Shown piece by piece: positions 30,101 to 42,100 of a stretch of 64,000 bases of DNA. The position numbers and the translations under genes were made by a program. The stretch's first letter is position 1. Each line of letters starts with the position of its first letter. This DNA comes from Corbicula japonica (lineage: Eukaryota > Mollusca > Bivalvia > Venerida > Cyrenidae). A model generated the notes under the pieces. The model saw only the letters and a list, made by a program, of their open reading frames with translations, ran no database searches and was not told the origin of the DNA. The stretch lies in the NCBI GenBank assembly GCA_038501625.1, contig JAZAYU010000008.1, positions 4,047,130 through 4,111,129 on the forward strand. The letters are read 5' to 3'.

Positions 30101-33100
30101 AATACAAATACAAACAAGAGCTGTCACTTGAAATTGACATATGCCCCCGAAATGCAGCTTTGAAATCGAATATTGGTATACATATGTAGTAAAAATATGC
30201 CTGTGGAAAAGATGAAGCATACTGCATGCATATAATGTGAAAGATGGAAAGGATCATTTTAACCAAGTTTAAAGAGAATGCCACCAAAATTAAGACCACT
30301 AGAGTGTGAATAGGCTTTTTCTTTAATTTGACCTAGTGACCTAGTTTTCAAGGTCACGTGACCCAGTTACGAACATGACCTAGATATCATTGAGATAAAC
30401 ATTCTGACCAAGTTTGAAGAAGATCGGACCAAAATTAAGACTGCTACAGTGTGAATAAGCTTTTTCTTTTATTTGACCTGGTGACCTAGTTTTCAAGGTC
30501 ATGTGACCCAGTACTGTTAGAGTACAGAGAAGCTTTTTCTAAATTTGACCTTGTGACCTAGTTTTCAAGGTCAAAAATCCGCCTAATAGTTTAAGAGGAG
30601 TTGCCACCAAAATTAAGACCGCTATAGTGCAAATAAGCTTTTTCTTTAATTTGACCTAGTGACCTTGTTTAAAGGATCACATGACCCTGTTATAAATTTG
30701 ACCTACATATCATAGAGATAGATATTCTGACCAAGTTTGAAGAAGATCAGACCAAAATTAAGACTGCTACAGTGTGAATAAGTTTTTTCTTTTATTTGAC
30801 CTGGTGACCTAGTTTTCAAGGTCACGTGACCCAGTTACAAAAATGACCTAGATATTATTGAGATTAACATTCTGACCAAGTGTGAAGAAGATCTGACCAA
30901 AATGAAGACTGCTAGAGTGAGGAGAAGCTTTTTCTATAATTTGACCTAGTGCCCTAGATTTCAAGGTCACATGACCCAGTTTCAAACTTGACCTAGATGT
31001 TATTGAGATAAACATTCTGACCAAGTTTGAAGAAGATCCCACCAAAATTAAGACCGCTAGAGTGCGGACAAGCTTTTTCTTTAATTTGACCTAGTGACCT
31101 AGTTTTAAGGGTCACATGACCCAGTTACAAACAGTACCTAGATATCATTGAGATAAACACTCTGACCAAGTTTAAAGAAGATTTCACCAAAATTAGAAAC
31201 ACTAGAGTGCAGACAAGCTTCTTTTATAATTTAATCTTGTTACCTAGTTTTCAAGGTCACATGACCCACTTTCGAACTTAACTAAATTTCATTGAGATAA
31301 ACATTCTGACCAAGTTTGAAGAAGATTGGATAAAAATTAAGACTGCTAGTGTGTGGACAACAAGTTAGGGTTAGGGTTTAGGGTTAGTAAAAGACCTTAG
31401 GGTAAGGGTTAAAGACTTAGGGTTAGAGTTAAGTGAAAAAGCCCATAACTTGGCCAAAAATAAGCAGTTTTGAAGATAAAGCATGGACAAGATTTTAATA
31501 TAGAAATTAGGGTTAGGGTTAGTTAAATACCTTAGGGTTAGGGTTTAGGGTTAGGGTTAGGTGAAAAAGTCCAAACTCAACCAAAAATAATCCGACCAGA
31601 AATTCCTGATGATATGCACAACTAGGCTTGGTGACAAACACTCCTGTGAAGTTTCAATGAAATCCCTCAAGTGGTTTTGGAGAAGAAGCGAGGACAAGAA
31701 AAAGGCCTGTAACTCAGCCAAAAATAATCCGAGCAGAAATTCCTGACGATATGCACAACTAGACTTGGTGACAAACACTCATATGAAGTTTCAAAGAAAT
31801 CCCTCAAGCGGTTTCGGAGAAGAAGCGAGGACAAGATTATTTCGGACGGACAGACGGACGGACAGTGCGATTACTATATGCCTCCCTTCGTGGGCATAAA
31901 AATGACAGAACTCTTTCAAATGAGACCATGACCTGAAGATTTTAGAATGTCTGCTAATTTTAAGCTCTTGGAAATAATAAACATTTTTAAAAATATTACC
32001 ATTATAAGTACATTGCTGAACATCTGTTTTGTATATGGCAACTGTCTCCCATAACTCTTCATCAAATGTACTCTGTAAAACATGTACACATGTAGTTCAA
32101 CATTTTCTCTGATTATCTAGTTTTAAGTTTGATTATGAAATGCTGTGTTGTTCATTACTGGGTGGCATTTTGCAAGTCATTAATTATTTTAAAATGAAAA
32201 CTACCCATCTAACACACAATCAAGATAGGTCTGTAAACTTACATTTGGAGTATTTTAAAGTTAAACCAGCAATGTGTATTCTGGACTTGAATGCCCCTGC
32301 TTTGCAAAAAAGGCATGATAATAATTTAAAATACATGTATACATAAATTTAAACCACCCATCTTCTATATTTAGTATCATTGATTTACTTACTTGGCTAT
32401 AGATGCTGTCTTGCTCACAAAACAGTGTTAATCTTTCACTACCAAAATTGAAATCCACCCAGAACTCTTCATATCCTGCATCCGATGGCTTTCGCAACTA
32501 AAAGATATCTACCATATGTCAAATAGAGAAATTTTACCAAGAGAATGGCAACACAATTTCAAATCAACAAACAAACAGATGATCAATATTTATTCAACTT
32601 TCTGAAACATTTTATCAATGGGAACGCTCAGTTACTCTAAGTATGTATTAACTTGGTGTAAATCATCATTTCATTGGGTATTAGTTATCGGAAGTTTAGT
32701 GCATAAAGTATTTTATGCATAAATGGACGAAAATCATTCAACTAGCCAGATTTGGCTTGCTAATCGAAGGGCTCAGGAGGTAACCCTGCAGTAAAGCAAC
32801 TCTTTCCTATCAAAATATGTCTTAAGATATTATGTGACAAAGATACAGAGAGATTTCACCTCTGACATTCATGCTGTTTGTTTTGCTGCCTACTTGTGCA
32901 GACTCAACTTTGTTATGTTATAATGCTGACATAAGTTTCATATTTCTTCTGGTGTATTAATGTTTGTTTTTAACTTCCTAATAATGTTTAAAAGTTTAGA
33001 ATAATTTTAATATTCATGACTGAATTCATTATACACAGGATATTAACTGGAATGTGTCCGCAGACACTGACGCCCCCATGCTTCAACAACATTTGTAACA

Positions 33101-36100
33101 ACAAAGGGCCATAACTCTGGTAAAAATGAACGCAGGAATAAATTCTTTCTTTACGATCACATCCTGCTTGATCATCTTTGCAAGTTTGAAAGAAATCTGC
33201 CTAATAGTTTAAGAGGAGTTGATGCCACAAGAAGGAGGACATACGTACGTAGGAACGGACTATTGCAACTCTACTATGCCTCCCACTTTGCGAGGGCATA
33301 AAAATTAAAAAATAATGTAACAAAGAGTACACCAGGAAGTATCAGGATATGTTGCACAACCATGATATAAATTAAATAAATTTTACTTTATTTCAACAAA
33401 AGTTACTAAAAATACAATAGAAACAATTTATGTAAACAAATTGATTTCCTTAAATCATACTTATTTGCATACTTCACTTTTAAAATACAAATTAACAAAA
33501 TCTGACTTACCTGCTTACTTCCCACAAATGCAGTCACACATGGTAGTGAAAAGACCCTAAAAGATTAAAATGAATAACTGAAACTGAAATTTTAAATCTC
33601 TACACAGCAAAATTACACAGTGCAAGCTGAATGTTGTATTTGCTACACTTGATGTTATGTGCTGCAAAACAATATGCAATTCAGAAGGATTGTTTCTTTG
33701 AAGTTAACATTTTAATAGATATTTAATGTACTAGGTTCAGGTGTGAAGGCCAAGAGTTAAAGTTCTTGCACAATTAACGGCAGCATGTCTTTGCTTGAGT
33801 TGCGTCAGTAGACTCAGTGAATGCATAACAGTCAATTACTAGTCTAGGCTGGCTAAAATATCAGATAATGGTAAGCGTTTTTTTTGTATTTCATGTTGAT
33901 TACTAGTTCATGAATTAAGAAATATGCAGTGTTTCCCAATTTTATAACCACATTTAAATAAAACAGAATTATAGGAATTTCAAATAAGCTAAAACAGCTG
34001 TAAAGATTAATCAAAGTTTGTTCTCTAATTGAACATCTATACTATTTATAGTATAAACTTATCTATAAAGAGTATAAAATTTTTTATAAAGTAAATTACC
34101 CTTTACTTGGATCCTCAGCCTTTGCATTGACAGAATTCAAAAACAATCTGCAATCCTAAAAAACATGGTTGTTACATTTAATTAACTGTTTCAAAATTGA
34201 CAGCAAGTAACATGCTTTGTTTAATCAACACCAGGCAGGAGTTCAAAAGCTGTCGCTCGACAGAAAAGGATGAAACTGTCAGTCAGATGCATACACTTAT
34301 TAAATTGTTATTAAATATTCTCAATTGCTGTGAACATATAAAACTGCAATCTGCTTATATTGTTAGCCCTATTTTTGCAGTATTATTTCATTTATAGCTT
34401 AAAAATTAATGAATCTGCATTAACAATCACTGAAATTTGCTTTCAGCCTCTTGAAGTTTTACAACTTTTGTTAATATTTACTGTTTCAAAGTCCTTATCC
34501 TTTATTGCCAGAAATCCATCCAACATATGTGGATCTGAGAAAAACTTCTTGGCATAAACTTGGCGGGATTTCCTTGGAAACAGTCGCATCAGGCACTCAA
34601 TAAGACCAACTTGAAATTCATAATCTGAAAAAAAAGTAACTTATATGGCTTAATAATCATCTGTTTTGATATATATTATGTATGATTATGATATATATTA
34701 TGTATGATTATTTCTTTATCAACTATTAACAGCTGACAGTTACTCTTTTTCATCTGACTGCAACAAATATTTGTAATCCTCACATCATCACAAGGACTGG
34801 ACATGAAAGCAGGACCTACCAATGCAATTTCTAAAGTCAAATATAGTTAGAAGTTCACCAAATTGTTCATGAAAGAAGTTCTTTCAAACAAAGATTGCTT
34901 AAATATTGCTTGAACACATCTAAACTTTCATCCAAAGTATAGGTCAAAGAGAGATTGGAATAAGCTAAAATGAGCACGAAATTTTTTTTTGATTCATATG
35001 AACTTAACAATAAATCCAGTATTTTTGTGTGATTTTTTATGCCAATGTTTACATGTCATCCAGGTTTATACAAAAATGACTTTATGGAAGAACTTCATTA
35101 TTAAAAAGATATACCTCCAATAGTTTTGACTAAGTTGACCAATTCTGAGCTGAAATGAAAAATACAATTGATCAAGTTTAATGATGACCAAACATATTTT
35201 ACCATACTGTAACAATTTGAAAAGAAGTTTGATATTTAAACTTCATACATATTCTATTTTAGAAGAATGTTTTCAAACATGAGTAATTTCGTGCTCTTAT
35301 GGTCCAAGTTTTTTTAAGCAAATCTATCATATTTTTCTCCATTTGCCCGTGATAATAAACAGTCTTGTAATACTGCATATTCAAAAATGCTTCACAACTG
35401 CACAAACAAATAATGCATACCAGTGATCATGTATAATTTACAACTGCAAAAGGTGATTGCAAGCAAATTGGTAAGAAGTAGTTTCTAAACATGTAATGTT
35501 TGCAATACTGGAACAAAATTCTGCATGTACTTGCAGTAGTTGTCCTGCTTCCAGTATGTGCTCTATTTTTTTTTACCGATTTCAGGTCAAAATTCAATCT
35601 ATTTCCAAATGGCAAAACATGTTTCATTCTCAAATGTCAAATAAATTTCCCAATATGAGCAATTTTAATTTTTGTATAAGTTACTTGTTTATGAAATTTT
35701 TGTAAAAATGGCATATTTTTTCTCAATCTGACAGGTCCAGGTTCCTTTCCAACTAAACCCTTTCACTTACACTACATCAGAACTTTGTATTTAAATATAA
35801 ATAGTTCAACTGTTTAAAAAATATTGAAAGTGTCCTTTGAAAAAAAAATCAAACAAATGTCATTGATCTTGACACAAAAATAAGAAATCAAAAATTGTGG
35901 GAATGGTAATTACATTTTCATTACAAGTTCTTCACTTCCCAAGAAGTGCTCTTTGGCTGCAGTTGGACATTGCTCCAACAGTATGTTTGTAGACTTTAAA
36001 ACCTAGAAAAAAGAAATACATGTAAAATTAATAAAAATCCAGATTGATTTTAATTAATGAACAGTTAATTAAATGTTACTTCAACTTGGTACAATTTTTT

Positions 36101-39100
36101 ACTGAAAGAAACCTTACCCTAAAATAATAAGCAAATTATCTACTGAAATTATAAAAAAATGTTATAACTCTATTTATGATCATAGCATAATTGCCTCAAC
36201 TTTCCAATTAATTTCCAGCATGATGCAACATTAAGGTGATAAACACTAAGTTTTAGTCACACAGTTATTAGTATAGACAGCAAATAAATAGATGGACTAA
36301 CAGATGGATGATACAAATTCCTCCTTGGACTTTGATGGGGGATACCAACAAAGATATAAACCAGTCCTTACAGTGTTTCTGCTTATTTGTTGTAACGTTA
36401 TACAGGTGTGTCTCATAGGTTTGTATAAAAAAAGAGTTAGAACAAATCTAGCACCAAAGATCATTCAACTGAAATTTTAGCCCAGTTCTGGTCTCAAAGT
36501 TCTAATTTTTATTTTGATAAGTTCGGTCACTGTCACTACATACCATATTATTTTTGTATGTATATAAATAATTGTTAAAATCTGGTATTTATAACAAATA
36601 TTAAAACATGCATACTTCCATTCTGGTTTGGAATCCAAGTAATGGGTGCTGCAGAAGGTCCAGAAAACAAGGGCTCAGCTCCTCAATTACAGCACCTTTA
36701 GCTGAAACCGATAAATTGATTGAACTAAATACTGTTTTATTTTCTTACATTGTATAAAATATAGCACAAATGAAAAGAAAGTTTTGAACAGTTTCTATTT
36801 AACATTTGAAATAATTATTGTCAACATGTTTAATAAACAATAGCAGCAGATTGTTACTATAAGTGATCAATACTGCAAGGAATTGTTCAGGTGACTTTCA
36901 ATCTTACATTTTATTCTATTTCAACATCACGGTGTTTTTTGTGCAGTGTGTCAGCTGTGTCCCCCTACACTCAATCAGTGCTATTATTTTTGTTAATAGT
37001 ACATACTTCTAAAAAATTATTTTTGTTTTAACATCTCCCCCAGTTTTGAGATGGTGGATTTTGATATCCTAGCCAATATAGCTTTTAACAGTGTTCAATC
37101 TCCCCATGGATATAGTTCCTGCTTTCTAGAATTTGCCTTTGGAGTTCTCTGTAAAAAGCAGGATTTAGATTCCTTGTCTTAATTCTATTCTGTTCAGTTC
37201 AGCAATTTGTTTTTTTTGTTATGGGGACAATATATCATTGAATATGCAATGGTATTACAGACTTTCCAAGTTGAAAGAAAGTCAGACATTTGGTCAGGCC
37301 TAAAAAAAAAATACCTGTGTTTCTGGTGGCGTAGCCAAAAAAAACAGGGTCGGTAGGTAGGCTTTTTTTTTTTTTTTTTTTTAAATTTATTATTAATGGA
37401 TTAAAGTGTTAAGCTTGTTATTCCGAACCATGTTGTTTTTATGTCAATAGCACAAAATAACTAGAATTGCTTTTGGGAAAAGCACATGTCTCCCACAAAG
37501 GCATCATCTTTGATGATGCACAGGATAAAACTGGTGAAGTGAATATAAAGATGGCAATTTATTAAAAGGGCATACGGAAGTTCTGTGCAATATTAGTCAT
37601 AAACAATGTCACAAATTTTTGGAGGATCAGGAAAAACATAAGCGACAGCAAGTGAAGATTTTTTTTTTAAACAATTCAAGGGCCATAATCCTGACGTGCC
37701 TCAAGCAATATCGATGACTTTATAGCCTGGTTAAGATATTATAGCCATCAACATTTTGATAAACTTTGGTGAAGATACAATGAAAACTATCTGACTTTGA
37801 GAGATGAACCAGGTTAGTGACATGTTTAAAAGGCTAATTTCGGATAAATCAAAGGGCCATAAATCTGATATGCCTGGTGCAAAGTGGCTGGTTTTCGAAC
37901 TTGGCCAAGATATTAAGGCCACACACATTATCATAATGTTTATTGAAAATCAGTTGATGAATATTTCAGTTACATAGCAGACAAGGCTTAAACAGCCAAT
38001 TTTGGATAATTCAAGGGCCATAAATCCGACATGACTGGGGCAATACGGCTGGTTATTGAACTTGGCCGAGATATTATGGCCACAAACATTTTCATAAAGT
38101 ATGGTGAAGATCAGATGATAACTGTTCAAGTTACAGAGTGGACAAGCCTCAAACAACTTATTTTTGATAATTCAAGGGCCATAATTCTGAGATTCCTTGG
38201 GCAATATGGCTGGTTATCGAACTTGATCGAGATATTATGGCCACTAACATTTTGATGAAGTTTGGTGATGATCCGATGAAAACTGTTTGACTTAGAGAGC
38301 GGACAAGTGTGACAGACAGACGGACAGACAGACGGACAGACAGGAGCAAATCAAAATGTCTCCCACACCACTACGTGGTGGGAGACATAATAACTGGTAA
38401 GTACATGTTTTTATGTTCTTCTACTGTTTGTAATGAACACAAATACTTGAAAATAAAAATTAAACTTGAAAATTGTTTCCATTGTTATTCATGTAAATAA
38501 CAGCATGTATATTCTCGCTATTGAGGGAATATCAAAATTTACACCAAACTATTTCAGTCAACCTGTTTTAGTCTTTACATAACTAGAAAACTGTTAAGCT
38601 TGAATAGTTCCTGACAAAATACCAACTTCAGCTGACCATTGCTTTAAAATAATACATTTGTGAGATTTTTCAAGTGTCAGACATAATAAAAAATCCACTA
38701 TCTCCAAATGTGGTTCATACCTACATACAACATTAACAATGGTCATTTAATAATGTGAGATGGAACAAGATTCTGAAATCAAAATTGTGTGTGAATAACT
38801 CTAAATTAAACTTTACTAACCTTTATTTGTATTAACCTTTTACTCCACAGATACGAAAAAGATACACAAAAAATCATATGGGCAAACAGTGTAGATCTAA
38901 AATCAGCCTGCTAAGACTATACTTTGTGACATCAACTTATAATATTTATTTAATTGCAGTTTTATTAAAATTATAGATCTATTTACTATATCAAATAATA
39001 GATATTTTAACATATTATTTTCATAAATTTTAGATTTTCTAAATAATATGAATTGTATCCATGTACCATGCATAATACCGTAAGGTTTTTTAACGCATAG

Positions 39101-42100
39101 ATATTGAAGATTTGTCCATGTTTGGAAAAATATGTTTTATATGTATGGTAATTTTCTTACCTACATGTTTGTAGGTCTACCACTTCTTATAGCCATAAAG
39201 CACACCACATTTGCAAGTGTACCAAAGTCATCTACAGATTTACTTTCATGATATTGTTGCAATTAACACATAATCAAATTAATTCATAACCCTTCAATGA
39301 TGGTAAAAGATTTATCACTACCACCAAAGCTGAGTTTAATAAATTATTTGATAAGTGCTTTTTTGTCACCATACAAAAGTCCGAGATCGTAAACTCCTTG
39401 AGCCAAAGTTCAATGATTTTGCATTTTCATCGTATCACGTATGCATCTTGAACCGAAATCTTAATCTATTTGCTTCCGTAATTATTCGATGAAATCGTCG
39501 GCAGATCAAAAAGTATAAATATTTTTTATCGGTTTGTCTAACGCTGACCACCATGATTGTTTACTACGGCGGTTGTGATTTTCGCAGACGAATTGAACAA
39601 AACGTTGTTGTTGAATTGAAAAAAATGTCGTCATTACAAAATATCGTTGTCGTCTTCGGCCAATCGATCCATGACAACTGGAGACCACAACAATGCTTCG
39701 ATATTTTTGTCCGAGTCGAAAAAAAAGTTACGATCGGCGGTAAAAAAGTAGGGTCGGTCGGGCCACCAGAAACACAACTATTTTTTTTTAGGCCTCAGAC
39801 AAGATGTGTTAATCTTTGATCCAAACAAATTCTGTCGGACTGAAACAGGTAAAAAAAGGAATAAGCAAGTATAAGAGTTCAAATTTTTGTCTGACACTCA
39901 GTCTGATAACATAAGAAATCACGTAGGACCGACCCAGATTTTACTGGACAGGTCCGTGGTTCCAGATACTTTCGGAACATTTGGTATTAAATACCTAGAA
40001 TGTTCATGTTTACCATCATATACACACTGTAGTTTAGGATGGATCTAACTATTAATTGTGTAGTTATTGAGTCAAGCTCAACCCGGGGCTAAGCAGGGTG
40101 GGCAGTAGTTAGGTTTACATTATTTCAGTTATGTCCTTTGAAGGTGGTTATGTATTTTAACAGTACTCCTAAAATTATTTTTGTTTTATTATTTTGGCCA
40201 GTTTAAAGAGCGGTGGTTTCATTATCCTAGCCAATCAAATGCAAGCTGTATACACTGCAGTTCTGTTATATCTGATTATATAAAACAGTAGCAACAGTTT
40301 TATCTCATTATCACTTACTTTTACATTATGGAGTTCACTTCAGTAGGATTTTGCATGTTCAGGGCATGTTTGACAACTATCAAGGTGTGAACAACTGGCT
40401 GAATTTCATTCTTGAGATAAACTGCAGATGAATTGACAGTTGATTGAAACTTAAAGTCTTGACATTTGTTATTTTTCAAATGTCTGCAATAAAAGTTTAA
40501 AAGACAAAAGAACCTCTTATTGTTAGTGGCGTTTATTCCAACAAAAGACACAAAAAGCATGGACTTGCGCTTTACAATCCAGTTGAAAAATAACAGGAAA
40601 ATGCAACATCAAATAACAAACAATCTTAAAAGGAATACAACAGTTGACTTACCCTTTGAGCTAACATCAGCCAAAGCCTACAAAACATACATTAACCTAA
40701 ATACAAACTCATTTTATCCCTTTATAATGGTTGAAATTATTTTTGAGCCAATGACAATGCAGTATTTTTGAAATATTTGGAACCTTAATTCTCATAAAGT
40801 CGCTCGTCTAAAATGTGTTTATTATATGTCGATTTCCTCCATAATATTGTTCGAACATTTATTGATAAACATGTATAGTTTGTGAACGATCGTCTACAGT
40901 GTACAAGGAGGCATGACTTCGAAAGTCTGAGGAAAAGAAAATCATATAAATATTTTAGCTCGGATTTTTTTGGCTTATCTTTTTTAGATTGCTTAATCCT
41001 TTATTTCATAAATACGTCTGTTATCACATAGGCGGCCTGTTTAGATCCAGATCACCGTTAAAATCAATGTCATCTGATCAGTATTTGCACTTTCCCTTTT
41101 TTGTCACAATTAACCTAGTGAATATAACAGCAAGAAGTGTCGGTCGTGATCAGACTACAGGGATGAGCCCGTTGATTCGGATATACGGGCTGTTTAAAAA
41201 AAAAGGCTGGTTTGGGTTTTCCTGTTATAAAAATGTATAACAAATAGTTACTTCCATTTTCCTACTTTGCAGAGGTGTCTCATCATGCACTTACAAGATT
41301 TGTGAAGTTTCATCAAAATAGCACCATCTGTTTAAAAAATATTCTAAAATAATGGGCAAAAAATGTCAGGAGTGTGACAAAAAGTGTGACAATTTTCAAA
41401 ATCACATTTGTTAGACCATTATTTTACAAAAAGCTTGAGTAAAGACAAGTTTTAGTGTTGTTTTAGTAAAATGTGCATTTATTAGGCATCAAATAATGAT
41501 AAAATTAAGCATATTATACTTAAGGTAATCAAAATTTATGCCATTAAGTCAAACGTGGTAGATTAGAAAATACCTCAAGAAAATCAATACATCTTTGCTT
41601 TATAAATTTATAGGACTTGAAAGATTAATAGTACATAAGAAATGTTAAGTGTTTCATTAAGTTTTATGTTTCCAGATGCAATAATTATAATATTATCACC
41701 TCTATTGAAATTATATTTGTCTGCAGCTCCCTTCAGAAAATGTCGGCTAAATTTGTCAGGAGTGTGACATTATGCACATATTGCAATATTCTGTCAACAT
41801 ATCCTTTACATGAAAACAAGAGCATGTTTTTTCCTAGAAGTCTATGTCATGTTTTGTTAAATTGTGACAAACAGGAATGGCCTTAGTGAAACATTTTTGA
41901 GTACACTGCACTTATGTGGTTGTCAGGAAGGAGTGTGACACACTTTCTTAACAATATAAATTTTTTATCTTTATCCAATACCACAAGTTCTAAAGCACTT
42001 ATATTTGATCTTTCAAAATGTATTTTAACAGAAATACACATTTAAATAATAAGAAACAGTAATACTTGTATTTTAAGCACATAAATTAAAATTCTTTGAT

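Larger units (their letters stand above)
37297..39794. mobile_element. PIF/Harbinger-like non-autonomous TIR element (2.5 kb) with TCA duplication
   Basis: The ends GGCCTAAAAAAAAAATACCTGTGTTTCTGGTGG and the complementary CCACCAGAAACACAACTATTTTTTTTAGGCC pair over more than 30 bases. TCA flanks both sides (37294-37296 and 39795-39797). A 3-bp TNA duplication is typical of PIF/Harbinger. No transposase visible; a tandem-core element lies inside at 37,455-38,391. The related element at 45135-45821 shares subterminal CCCGACCGACCCT. Confidence 0.7.

Noticed and set aside
39175..39245. Missing SYCP2 exon between exons 3 and 4
   Set aside because: No reading phase avoids a stop before the donor, and the peptide does not resemble the expected ARM-like segment.
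40321..40560. SYCP2 exon
   Set aside because: The frame after the CTGCAG site and the end phase do not fit the neighbouring exons, and there is no similarity.
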